A DNA stretch of 39,895 nucleotides from positions 1 to 39,895 of the forward strand of contig JAKQPD010000400.1 of NCBI GenBank assembly GCA_029564935.1, written 5' to 3'. Position 1 is the first letter of the stretch, and each line of letters starts with the position of its first letter. Position numbers and translations under genes: made by a program. The stretch comes from Bacteroidota bacterium. Its GTDB lineage: Bacteria; Bacteroidota; Bacteroidia; Bacteroidales; VadinHA17. Below are positions 26,659 through 35,900 of this stretch, in pieces. A model generated the notes under the pieces. That model worked only from the letters and a program-made list of their open reading frames with translations, ran no database searches and was not told the origin of the DNA.

Positions 26659-26702
26659 TGCTCAGAGCACAGGGCTCAGAGCACAGGGCACAGGGCTCAG
26701 GT
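26659..26702. repeat. Minisatellite of GGCTCAGAGCACA-type units (left of MITE copy B)
   Basis: Short degenerate units of AGGGCTCAGAGCAC and AGGGCAC, directly after the stop of the small membrane protein gene. The complementary type of run (CCCTGTGCCCTGTGCCCTGC) lies at 27031-27110 on the other side of the palindromic element. Confidence 0.75.
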
Positions 26703-27030
26703 CTATAACCGTCAAATTGACGGAATTGTTGAGATAGGAGTTTCCCCTCCTTTTTTTTAAGGAGGGGTGGCCAGACTACAAAATCATCTATCGTGCAGAA
26801 ATATAAATGTTCTGGCCGGGGTGGTTTACTCTTCCTTTTATTAACTTTATTTAAATGGATAAAAATCACCTCATTTACCGAAACAGTCTCAAACCTCTCA
26901 AATCTTAAATAACCACCCCGGCCGGGGAAAGACAATTGTAAACATTTCAAGATAAGCAATCCCGGCCACCCCTCCTTGAAAAAAGGAGGGGAAACTTATA
27001 TTCGCAACAATCCGTTGGTTGACAATGATG
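26703..27030 (+). repeat. Palindromic MITE-like element, copy B
   Basis: Starts near CTATAACCGTCAAATTGACGG and ends near GGTTGACAATGATG, a decayed form of the terminal inverted repeat seen in copies A and C. The left hairpin pairs CCCCTCC (26744-26750) with GGAGGGG (26761-26767); the right hairpin spans 26969-26991. The inner arms TTCTGGCCGGGGTGGTTT and AACCACCCCGGCCGGGGAA pair across the centre. It sits in the convergent gap between the operon end and the Gfo/Idh gene at 27109. Confidence 0.85.
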
Positions 27031-27110
27031 CCCTCCGCTCTGCACTCTTGGCCCTTTTCTCGGTGTCCTGCGCCCTGTGCTCTACGCCCTGTGCCCTGTG
27101 CCCTGCGCCT
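27031..27110. repeat. Minisatellite of GCCCTGT units (right of MITE copy B)
   Basis: Tandem CCTGTGCC/CCTGCGCC units in inverse orientation to the run at 26659-26702. It abuts the TAG stop (27109-27111) of the minus-strand oxidoreductase. Translation gives Pro-Cys-Ala-Leu repeats, a common source of spurious gene calls. Confidence 0.75.
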
Positions 27111-28242
27111 ATATCTTCACCCACACATTCCCTTTGGCATTGGAATTGACCACCGAGTGGATGAACTTCATTCCCCTTACACCATCATGAACAGTCGGGA
27201 ACTCACCTTGAGTGAATGCCTGGCCCCTCATCGATTTTGCCACACCTTTATATATATTGGCAAGGGCTTCATAAATACCTTCAGGATGACCTGCAGGCAT
27301 TGTCTGTCCCTCTTCAGCCATCTTTTCGTTATAACCGTGAGCAGGCTTGAAAACTTTCGTCGGTTCCGTATCACTGAACATATACAGGTAATTGGGATTC
27401 TCCTGTTCCCACCTGAGACTTGCCTTTGATCCGTAAACAGATACAACTATATCATTTTCAAGACCTCCGCAAACCTGGCTGGCTCTTATAACTCCTTTGA
27501 GCTTATCGCTGAACCTCAGCAGTACCGTACCGTCAAGATCAAGTTTTATGTCTTCCTTAACCGGATTCAGATCCGAAAGAACTTCTTTGATCTCAAGGCC
27601 TGTCGTATATTCGATCAGGTTGAATGCATGTACACCGATATCACCCATGCAGCTGCTTACTCCGGCATGTTTCGGATCAAGGCGCCATACACCGGTAATC
27701 CTGCTGCCGGTGCCATGAATAATTGCATTGATCCATCCCTGATAGTACTGTGCATCAATGCGTTGTATCGTTCCAAGCACTCCTTTCGCGATCATTTCCC
27801 TCATCTGCCTTACCATGGGGTAACCGGTATAGGTGTGTGTGAGTGCAAAGGTGAGCCCTGTCTCCTTAACCAGCTTTTCCAGATCCTCTGCTTCCTCAAC
27901 GGTCATTGTCATAGGCTTTTCGCAGACAAGGTGGAATCCGTTTGTGAGGAATTTCTTTGCCTGGGGATAATGAAGTGCGTTGGGTGTGACAATAGATACA
28001 ACTCTGATCCTTTCATTTTCAGGTAAGGCGAGTTCGGCTTTTATCATTGCATCAACACTTTCATAGCAACGGTCGGGACTGATCCCTTCTTTGGCTGCAA
28101 ATTCTTTACTTCTTTCATAATCGATGTCGAAGACTCCCCCGACAAGTTCAAATTCATTGCAAATCCTTGAGGCGCGGCGATGAGCATCACCGATGAATGC
28201 ACCTATTCCGCCACCTATCATTCCCATTTTAATTTTTCCCAT
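27109..28242 (-). CDS. Cytosolic Gfo/Idh/MocA-family oxidoreductase
   Basis: 377 aa from the ATG at 28242 (MGKIKMGMIGGGIGAFIGDA); an earlier in-frame start at 28278 lies inside the preceding gene and is less likely. No signal peptide, unlike the two Tat-exported relatives in the window. NAD-binding GMIGGGIGAFIG, ELVGGVFDIDYERSKEFA, IVTPNALHYPQAKKF, the hallmark HLVCEKPMTMTVEEAEDL, and SCMGDIGVHAFNLIEY with the active-site His. It lies 13 bp downstream of a TIM-barrel sugar isomerase/epimerase gene, a common pairing in catabolism of inositols and keto-sugars. The substrate is unknown; a link to the exported redox module upstream is inference. Confidence 0.92.
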   Translation of the reverse strand: MGKIKMGMIGGGIGAFIGDAHRRASRICNEFELVGGVFDIDYERSKEFAAKEGISPDRCYESVDAMIKAELALPENERIRVVSIVTPNALHYPQAKKFLTNGFHLVCEKPMTMTVEEAEDLEKLVKETGLTFALTHTYTGYPMVRQMREMIAKGVLGTIQRIDAQYYQGWINAIIHGTGSRITGVWRLDPKHAGVSSCMGDIGVHAFNLIEYTTGLEIKEVLSDLNPVKEDIKLDLDGTVLLRFSDKLKGVIRASQVCGGLENDIVVSVYGSKASLRWEQENPNYLYMFSDTEPTKVFKPAHGYNEKMAEEGQTMPAGHPEGIYEALANIYKGVAKSMRGQAFTQGEFPTVHDGVRGMKFIHSVVNSNAKGNVWVKI

Positions 28243-28255
28243 GACAATTATTTTT

Positions 28256-29248
28256 TTATTTTTCAAAAGCAGAATCAAAAGCTATATCAGATGGAGCAAA
28301 ATCGACAGATTTCACAAAATCGCATGCTTCCATTGCCCCGTGTTCACGGTCCATTCCACTGTCTTCCCATTCTACCGAGAGAGGACCTTTATATCCTATC
28401 CTGTTCAACGCTCTGATTATCTCCTCGAAATCAATATTGCCGCGGCCCGGGCTCCTGAAGTCCCAATACCGGCCTTTAGTGCCGAAATCGGTATGGCCTC
28501 CGAATACACCTGCTTCCGCCGGGATTTCCGACCATCCCACATCCTTCATATGTACGTGGAAGATACGATCGGCAAATGCGTAAATGAAATCTACATAATC
28601 AACTCCCTGATAACCAAAGTGTGAAGGATCATAATTGAATCCGAAAGCAGGATGGTTATTTAAAGCTGCAAGTGCTTTCCTTGTTGATGCGATATCGAAA
28701 GCTATCTCCGTCGGATGAACTTCAAGGGCAAACCTTATCCCGAGTTTTTTATATTCATCAAGAATTGGTTTCCAGAGTTTTGCGAATTCCTTGTAGCCGT
28801 CTTCAATCATTTTCGGGAGGTTGGGAGGGAAGGAGTATGCAAGGTGCCAGATTGGACTGCCTGTGAAACCATTAACTATGGATACACCAAGCCTTTTAGC
28901 TGCTTCAGCAGTTCTGATCATCTCTTCGGCTGCACGTTTTCTTACGCCGTCAGGCTTCCCGTCACCCCATACATAAGCCGGTACAATGCTCTTGTGCCGT
29001 TCATCTATCCTGTCAGCTACCGCCTGCCCGACAAGATGGTTCGAGATCGCGAAAAGCTTCATTCCGTATTTGTCGAGAAGCTTCCTTTTAGCTTTGCAAT
29101 ACGCATCATCTGCTTTGTTAACTTCAAAATGATCTCCCCAGCATGCCAGTTCCAATCCGTCATATCCGAAGGATTTAGCTTTCTGACATACCTTTTCCAG
29201 AGGGAGATCAGCCCACTGGCCTGTGAATAATGTTACTGGTCTGCTCAT
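28256..29248 (-). CDS. Sugar phosphate isomerase/epimerase-like TIM-barrel protein
   Basis: 330 aa from ATG at 29248 ([20 protein letters not shown]); an ATG 21 bp upstream adds only MIQNINK. Xylose-isomerase-like TIM barrel (AP_endonuc_2 superfamily). Four metal-ligand positions are visible: Glu in FALEVHPTE, Asp in [12 protein letters not shown], His in [11 protein letters not shown], and Glu in [14 protein letters not shown]. Members isomerise, epimerise or dehydrate keto-sugars (as in IolE/IolI). It is the first gene of a two-gene operon with the Gfo/Idh/MocA enzyme and is divergent from the nitroreductase gene (105 bp between starts). Confidence 0.9.
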   Translation of the reverse strand: MSRPVTLFTGQWADLPLEKVCQKAKSFGYDGLELACWGDHFEVNKADDAYCKAKRKLLDKYGMKLFAISNHLVGQAVADRIDERHKSIVPAYVWGDGKPDGVRKRAAEEMIRTAEAAKRLGVSIVNGFTGSPIWHLAYSFPPNLPKMIEDGYKEFAKLWKPILDEYKKLGIRFALEVHPTEIAFDIASTRKALAALNNHPAFGFNYDPSHFGYQGVDYVDFIYAFADRIFHVHMKDVGWSEIPAEAGVFGGHTDFGTKGRYWDFRSPGRGNIDFEEIIRALNRIGYKGPLSVEWEDSGMDREHGAMEACDFVKSVDFAPSDIAFDSAFEK

Positions 29249-29353
29249 TTTATTTATATTTTGTATCATGCTAATATAAGAAAATCATTTTCAAAGTGCC
29301 GTAAGCATTGGGCAGAATTTCTTTTCTTTGTAATAATACAACCGAAGTATAAA

Positions 29354-30109
29354 ATGAAATCAATATCTGATACTCTTCTTGGACGGAAAACAATAAGAAA
29401 ATATTCCGGAAGGAATGTGGATGATGATCTCCTGAATGACCTGCTTTTAAAAGGAAGCAGGGCTTCAACAACCGGTAATATGCAGGTGTACAGTATAATC
29501 ATTACCAGGGACGAATCAAAAAAGAAAGAACTGGCGCCCTATCACTTCGGCCAGAAGATGGTAACTGAAGCTCCTGTTGTGCTGACTTTCTGTGCCGATT
29601 TCAACAGGTTCAGTCTCTGGTGCCTTCAGAATAAGGCTGAACCGGGTTATGATAATTTCCTTTCCTTCTTTACCGCAGCCATCGATGCCCTGCTAGTTGC
29701 CCAGACTGTTTGCGTGGCTGCTGAGGCTGAAGGTCTTGGAATCTGTTATCTTGGTACAACAACTTATATGGCAGATAAGATCATTAAAGCTTTGCAGCTA
29801 CCGAAAGGAGTTGTCCCTGTTACAACAGTCACTCTCGGCTGGCCGGCTGAAGATCCTGAGCAACCTGACCGGCTGCCCCTGGAGGCAGTTATCCATAAAG
29901 AAGTTTACCATGATTATACCTCTCAGGAAATAAATGATTTTTACAGATCAAAGGAAGAGAGAGAAGACTCCCGGAATTTTATTAAGGAAAACAATAAGGA
30001 AACCCTTGCACAGGTATTTACTGATGTCAGGTATAAGAAGGATGACAATATCACCTTTTCAGGAATATTATTAAAAGTACTTCATGATCAGGGATTTATG
30101 AATCAATAA
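29354..30109 (+). CDS. Nitroreductase-family flavoprotein (NfsA/FRP type)
   Basis: 251 aa from the ATG at 29354 (MKSISDTLLGRKTIRKYSG); the frame is open upstream to 29261 but that part overlaps the divergent gene's leader. FMN-binding features: GRKTIRKYSGRNV, GSRASTTGNMQVYSIII, AAEAEGLGICYLGTTTY and the LGWPAEDPEQPDRLPLEAVIH segment typical of NADPH-flavin oxidoreductases/NfsA. It probably reduces quinones, nitro compounds or flavin with NAD(P)H. The C-terminal extension after about residue 200 is highly charged. A PLP-enzyme gene begins 13 bp downstream, so the two are probably co-transcribed. Confidence 0.9.
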   Translation: MKSISDTLLGRKTIRKYSGRNVDDDLLNDLLLKGSRASTTGNMQVYSIIITRDESKKKELAPYHFGQKMVTEAPVVLTFCADFNRFSLWCLQNKAEPGYDNFLSFFTAAIDALLVAQTVCVAAEAEGLGICYLGTTTYMADKIIKALQLPKGVVPVTTVTLGWPAEDPEQPDRLPLEAVIHKEVYHDYTSQEINDFYRSKEEREDSRNFIKENNKETLAQVFTDVRYKKDDNITFSGILLKVLHDQGFMNQ

Positions 30110-30122
30110 CAAATTGTTATTC

Positions 30123-31220
30123 ATGATTACCACACCCACACTTCTGCTTAATGAACAGAAATGCCGCCGGAACATAAGGAATATGGCGGAAAAGGCAAAG
30201 AGGAACAATGTTACTCTCCGGCCACACTTCAAGACACATCAATCCCATGAGATAGGCAGATGGTTCAGGGAAGAGGGAACTGAAAAAATAACAGTTTCTT
30301 CTCTGCGGATGGCAAAATATTTTGCTGCGGATGGCTGGAAAGATATCCTGGTCGCTTTTCCTGTAAACATTCTGGAGATCGAAACAATCAATCAGCTGGC
30401 CGGAAAGATACATCTGTCATTACTTGTCGAATCTGCAGAGGCAGTTCGCTTTCTCCAGGTTAATCTCAAATCGCCTGTGGATATATATATAAAGGTAGAT
30501 GCGGGTTTGCACCGTACAGGTGTAAGCTGGGATGATCATAAATCTATTTATGAGATACTGAGATCACTTTCCGAATCCCGCGCTACAACCTTCCGCGGTT
30601 TTGTCACACATTCCGGTCACAGCTACAGGGCACGGAGCAAAAATGAGTCTTCTGCCATTCATAATGAAAGTATAACCAGGATGTTAAGCCTTAAGAACAA
30701 ATTTCTACATGAATATCCCGGGCTTATCATTTCTGTCGGGGATACACCCGGCTGCAGCATAATGGAGGATTTCAGTATGGTGGATGAGATAAGACCCGGT
30801 AATTATGTTTTTTATGATGTTACGCAATACATTATCGGGTCATGCAAAGCTGATCAGATAGCCGTTGCAATGGCATGTCCCGTTGTTGCAGTTCACAGGG
30901 AGAGGTCTGAAGTAGTAATTTATGGCGGAAGTGTTCACTTTGCATCTGACAGTGTCGTTGATGAAAATGGAATAACTATTTATGGAAAAGTCGTCAGTAA
31001 TCATGGCAACGGCTGGGGTGAAATAATCGAGGAATCCTATCTCAGGAAATTATCACAGGAACATGGAATAGTTTACCTGCCGGATAATTTTATAGATGAT
31101 TATAAGCCTGGGGATATCATTAAGATATTACCTGTTCATTCCTGTACAACAGCGAATTTGATGAAGGGTTACCTGACCACCGAAGGACAGAAAATCAGCA
31201 CGATGCAAATCTACCCCTAA
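30123..31220 (+). CDS. PLP-dependent D-serine dehydratase / D-threonine aldolase-like (DSD1) enzyme
   Basis: 365 aa from ATG at 30123 (MITTPTLLLNEQKCRRNIRN); a TTG at 30114 is a weaker alternative. Fold-type III, alanine-racemase-like N-terminal barrel with the PLP lysine in LRPHFKTHQSHEIG; KVDAGLHRTGVSW and FVTHSGHSYRA line the cofactor site. The C-terminal D-ser_dehydrat domain includes the metal-binding PVHSCTTANLM. It acts on D-hydroxy amino acids in the cytosol; dehydratase and aldolase activities cannot be separated from sequence. It follows the nitroreductase gene by 13 bp and converges on the dehydrogenase gene at 31707, with MITE copy C between. Confidence 0.88.
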   Translation: MITTPTLLLNEQKCRRNIRNMAEKAKRNNVTLRPHFKTHQSHEIGRWFREEGTEKITVSSLRMAKYFAADGWKDILVAFPVNILEIETINQLAGKIHLSLLVESAEAVRFLQVNLKSPVDIYIKVDAGLHRTGVSWDDHKSIYEILRSLSESRATTFRGFVTHSGHSYRARSKNESSAIHNESITRMLSLKNKFLHEYPGLIISVGDTPGCSIMEDFSMVDEIRPGNYVFYDVTQYIIGSCKADQIAVAMACPVVAVHRERSEVVIYGGSVHFASDSVVDENGITIYGKVVSNHGNGWGEIIEESYLRKLSQEHGIVYLPDNFIDDYKPGDIIKILPVHSCTTANLMKGYLTTEGQKISTMQIYP

Positions 31221-31223
31221 ATC

Positions 31224-31627
31224 CCATAGCCGTCAACCAAAGTCTCACTACAATTTTTTACACACCAGCTGTAATGGCAAAATTGCAAGTATAATATTGT
31301 GTAACTTACAAAATGTTGTCATTAGCAGGGATGTTAAGCGCAAAAGTTTCCCCTCCTTTTTTTAAGGAGGGGTGGCCAGACGCAGAAATCGTCGGACTTA
31401 CAGGAATTTATATTGTCTGGCCGGGGTGGTTTGTTAATTCTGAGAAAAAAGTTCTCTTTTAGTAAGTCTGCATTAACCACCCCGGCCGGGAAAGCAGGTT
31501 TGTAATTATATTAAAATCAGCAATCCCGGCCACCCCTCCTTTGAAAGGAGGGGAAACTTATTTAGTTATAATCCAGATAATTACAGTAGTTTTCGTTGTA
31601 AAGACATTTCTAAGGTTGACGGCTGTG
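31224..31627 (+). repeat. Palindromic MITE-like element, copy C
   Basis: The most complete copy, about 404 bp. Left end CCATAGCCGTCAACC (31224-31238) and right end GGTTGACGGCTGTG (31614-31627) are inverted repeats. Left hairpin 31350-31372 and right hairpin 31533-31553 each pair CCCCTCC with GGAGGGG; the inner arms are GTCTGGCCGGGGTGGTTT and AACCACCCCGGCCGGGAAA. The right flank ATAATCCAGATAATTACAGTAG is also present, inverted, in copy A (from about 17614), showing that the unit extends to the terminal repeats. It fills the convergent gap 31221-31706; nothing else was seen there. Confidence 0.87.
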
Positions 31628-31706
31628 CCCTAGAGGGGGGAATGGTTGAAGTCGGACCCTCGGAGGGGAAATCTGAGGCTATGCCAGACTCAGAAGGATG
31701 AATATT

Positions 31707-32777
31707 TTAGTCGAAATCGATATTCAATTCCTTTGCAATAACTTCCAGATCTTTCCTGATAGCGGGGACCAGATCAATACCTTCTTTCCTGATCCTTTCT
31801 TCGGCTTCTCTTTCCGGATCTCCCGGTATGAGTACACGTTCCTCTCCTTCCGCAGGTTTTGATGAACGGAAGGTTTCAATCCACTCGTCCATTTTTGATT
31901 TGAATTCCGCTGCAGGCTGGAATGCATCTATTCTCATTGCACCGAAGAAGTGGCCGGTCCCGTCGCCGACTTTCTTTTCCAGAACCGGAAGGTAAGCGAC
32001 GCTTGGTGGTACAAATGGTCCGAAATTAGCTCCGCTGAATACTGCCGAGAATATATCCACAATCGATGAGAGGCAATAACCTTTATGACTTCCGTGCAGT
32101 CTGTCACCGCCGAGAGTCAGCATCGAGCCGCCCGCTTTCAGGATTGACGGATCATCAGAAGGTTTACCTGTTTTATCCTGGACAAATCCGGTTGCCACTT
32201 TTTCCCCTTTCTTTTCTGCCACGGCAAGTTTTCCCCTGGCGATAGGAGTTGTTGCGAAATCGGCAACAAATGGAGGTTGATTTAACGCCGGTATGGCCAC
32301 AGCGATCGGATTAGTTCCCATCATCCTGCTTATTGAGAAAGTCGGGGCGACAAGAGGATTGGCATTTGTCAGACAGATACCTATCATATCATGTTTAAGG
32401 GCCATCATTGCATAATAACCTGCTATCCCGAAATGGTTAGAGTTCCGTGTTGCAACCCATCCTGTCCCGGCTGTCCGGGCTTTTTCAATTGCGACCTCCA
32501 TCGATTTCCGGGCAGCAACCATCCCTACTGCGTTATCGCCATCCACAACTGCAGTGGAAGGTGACTCATGGACTATTTTTACAAGAGGATTCACATTTAT
32601 CCTCCCTGATTTCCATAATTCGTAATAATCTTTTATCCGTATCATTCCGTGGGATGCATGACCCCTCAGTTCCGCCGCAAGAAAAACATCGGCTATAGTT
32701 TCCGAATGTTCTTCACTGCATCCCATCTTCATAAAGACACTCCTCGTAAAGTCCAGCAGATATTGGTACGTGTACAT
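31707..32777 (-). CDS. Malate/L-lactate dehydrogenase family oxidoreductase (LDH2/AllD type)
   Basis: 356 aa. NAD(P)-dependent 2-hydroxyacid dehydrogenase with the non-Rossmann fold of the malate/L-sulfolactate/ureidoglycolate dehydrogenase family. Seen: the N-terminal ELRGHASHGMIRIKDYYELW (catalytic His), DGDNAVGMVAARKSMEVAI, TRNSNHFGIAGYYAMMAL, MGTNPIAVAIPA, FATTPIARGKL, and LHGSHKGYCLSSIVDIFSAVFSGANFG. The substrate (malate, lactate, sulfolactate or other) cannot be read directly. A single gene with no same-strand partner nearby; its upstream gap holds a CATTGCGAG repeat. Confidence 0.92.
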   Translation of the reverse strand: MYTYQYLLDFTRSVFMKMGCSEEHSETIADVFLAAELRGHASHGMIRIKDYYELWKSGRINVNPLVKIVHESPSTAVVDGDNAVGMVAARKSMEVAIEKARTAGTGWVATRNSNHFGIAGYYAMMALKHDMIGICLTNANPLVAPTFSISRMMGTNPIAVAIPALNQPPFVADFATTPIARGKLAVAEKKGEKVATGFVQDKTGKPSDDPSILKAGGSMLTLGGDRLHGSHKGYCLSSIVDIFSAVFSGANFGPFVPPSVAYLPVLEKKVGDGTGHFFGAMRIDAFQPAAEFKSKMDEWIETFRSSKPAEGEERVLIPGDPEREAEERIRKEGIDLVPAIRKDLEVIAKELNIDFD

Positions 32778-32820
32778 TCTATATTTCGTTTATTACAAAG
32801 TTCCCTACTTTAGTTACCGT

Positions 32821-32912
32821 CATTGCGAGCCCGAATTAATACGCCTCCGTTAAAACTACGGCGTATAAAAGAGGGCGAAGCAATCCTTACCGTGTATCAC
32901 TAAGTACTCTCA
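32821..32912. repeat. CATTGCGAG...GAAGCAATCC repeat, single copy
   Basis: CATTGCGAG (32821-32829) and GAAGCAATCC (32877-32886) enclose a longer hairpin (CTCCGT... / ACGGCGTAT around 32842-32865), followed by GTGTATCACTAAGTACTCTCA (32892-32912). The last bases supply the TGA stop of the minus-strand protease gene. The same unit, in the same orientation, occurs three times at 36249-36429. Confidence 0.85.
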
Positions 32913-35900
32913 CCTCCTCACCCTCACCGGATACGCCGGCCTTACCGGTTTCGGCTGCGGATTCTTCTCAAGTTCTTTCAGCGCAACCTCAATTGCTTTC
33001 TCAAGCTGAGGATCCCTGCCTTTAATTATCTCTGCAGGCAGCTGTTCGACTTCTATATCCGGAGCAATACCTACATTTTCCACAATGAACCCATCTTCAG
33101 TCCAGATTGCCAGGTTCGGTGCCGTAACTCCTCCTCCGTCCATCAGCTCCGGGAAACCAAGTGTCCCAACCAGTCCGCCCCAGGTACGTGTTCCTACAAG
33201 TGTTCCGACTTTGAACTTCCTGAACATCCAGGGAAGCATATCACCACCTGATCCGGCATATTCATTTACGAGCATCACTTTCGGACCCTGGATCGAACCA
33301 CTGGGCGACTTGAGATCATTGCCATAACGCATATTCCAGTAGGACTGAAGCGGTCGCAGAAGTATGTCAATATAATAATCCGCAAGAAGTCCGCCGCCAT
33401 TGAACCTTTCATCGACAATCACAGCCTTCCTGTTGACCTGGGGGAAGAAATACCTTTTGAAATATTCATGTCCCGATGTTGATGTATTCGGTACATAAAC
33501 ATATGCAACCTGTCCGTTGGTAGCTTCGGTCACCTTCTTCAGATTCCCTTCCACCCAGTCGCGGTTCCTGAGGCTATATTCACCGCCTACAGGTACCACC
33601 TTAATAACTCTCGACCCTGAATAGTCAGGCTTTGAGCCGATTGTAAGCTCTGTTATCTTACCGTCGGTATTTTCAAAATAACTGAAGATATTCTTATCTG
33701 CAGTAAGATCTTTTCCGTTAACAGCCAGTATATAATCTCCCGGATTGACATTAAGTCCGGGTTCTGCAAGCGGACATCTGAGGTCGGGATTCCAGTTCAA
33801 TCCTCCGTAGATCTTTTTGATCTGGTATCTGTTGCCTGATATGCTGAAATCGGCGCCAAGAAGTCCAACCCCGACTCTCTGCGGATTAAGGGGGCGATCA
33901 CCTCCGCTCACCCTGTGGTGACCTACGGCCAGTTCGCTGCACATCCACTGGATCAGCCTGTTGAGGTCGCTCCGGCAGGATAGATCCGGAAGGAATTTTG
34001 AATATTTGGTCTTAATTGCATTCCAGTCAGCGCCATGCATTCCCGGATCGTAGAAATAATCGCGGTTGATCCTCCAGGCTTCATCGAACATCTGTGGCCA
34101 CTCAACTGCCGGATCGACTTTCACTGAAACAGCACTGAGATTCAGAATGCCCTTACCCGGTTCAGGTTTCTTCCCGGTTGAGGTAATTCCGACCGTCTGG
34201 TCTTTTGTATACAGCATCTTCTTTGTGTCAGCTGAGATAATAAAATTATCTGCTTCCATTATCTCACTGTCCTTCCTTTCCTTGAGATCATATTTATGAA
34301 TGGTTGATCTTTCAGATATTACAGACGGACTTACAATATAGTATATTTCACCGGCTGCCCCTGCACCAAGATTATAATAATCACCTGCAGCAACGGGAAT
34401 ATTCACTATCCTGTTCCTTAATCCTTCAGTGTCTATTTTCAACCCTTCAGGCTCCGTTTTTTCAGGTATGCTGCTTTTGGCTTCTTTCTTCTTATTTCCC
34501 GCAGGCTTTGCCGGTTCCGTTTTTTCTTCTTTTATTTTCTCTTCATCGCTTTCTTTTGCGAATGGTGACAGAGTATCTTTTTGAAGTGTGACAAGGTAAA
34601 TTGACTTTGTCATTCTCATATCCTGGGTTGAAAGATCGAACCAGTTAACAACAGGTCCCGCATCTGTTGATACAAAGAAATAAAGGTATTTGCCTGAGGG
34701 GTCAAAAACCGGTTCTGAGGCATCGCTCATACCGTCGGAAACAGGAAAAGATCTCTGCTGATCAACTGAATAGAGATATACTACCTTGAAATATGTATCA
34801 GACACTTTTGTATATAATATCCATCTGGAGTCGGATGACCAGTCATTTATAAGTTTTCTGAATGGTCCGGGAGAGTTGAGAGCATCAGAATCGATCTTTT
34901 TAATGACACCTGTTTGTACATCAGCCAGATACAGGCTCTTACTATTATCTACATAGCAGATCTTCTTACTGTCGGGTGACCATTCCGGGAAGGCATAAAA
35001 TCCTGACCCCACAGGTTTTATTATCTTAGGATCTCCTTTACCGTCCTGTGATTTTATATGTAGTTCATATTCTCCTGATACATCTGAGAACCAGGCTATG
35101 GATTTACCGTCAGGAGACCAGGAGGGATATTTTTCATGAGATCCCGGTGTAGAGGTTATATTTCTCGGATCACCCTTTTCTTCCGGTACAGTAACTATAT
35201 CCCCCCGGATATCGAAAACTGCTCTTGCCCCGGAGGGAGAGATATCCAGGCTTCTTGCATAGGAAGTTCCCTGGACAAATCTTGGCCTGAGTTCCTGGAG
35301 ATCTGCAGCCACACCTACTTTCAGCCTGTGCACTGAGACAGCAGCAGGATCAAACATATGAAGATAACCGCCCTGTTCAAAAATTATATTTTTGTTTCCC
35401 GAAGCAGCCTTTATAATAGGATAATCGGTGAACGACGTGAGAGCCCTGACCTCTTTTGAAGAAATATCATATGAAAAAAGGTTGAACTCGCCATTTCTGT
35501 CACTTATAAAGAAAATGGTGTTATCTATCCACATCGGATCTGCATCATTGCATCCCCCTTCAGGCTGAGGTATTTTTACTATCGAATGGTCGGCCAGGGA
35601 GCAAATCCAGATCTTTGAAATTCTTCCGCCGCGGTAATTTTTCCATTGCTGGTAAGCAGGTGAAACCGGGGTATATGCCAATGATTTCCCGTCAGACGAA
35701 AAGGATGCTGAGTATCCTGCCGGGATGTCAAGCTGAACAGGATATCCTCCGGCAACCGGCACAAGGTAAAACTGCAGGTATGCACTTGTAAATGCCGAAC
35801 GTGGAGAAGTGAACAGGACATTGGCGCCATCAGGGGAGAAGCCTCTCACAATATCATTTCCGGGATGCCATGTAAGACGTTTCGGAACACCTCCATCAGC

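Noticed and set aside
26744-26767. Canonical rho-independent terminator after the seven-gene operon
   Set aside because: The hairpin is strong but is not followed by a U-tract on either strand; it belongs to the MITE-like element. It may still slow polymerase.
27019-27429. Open frame with Pro-Cys-Ala-Leu repeats
   Set aside because: It is a translation of the GCCCTGT minisatellite running into the antisense strand of an oxidoreductase gene.
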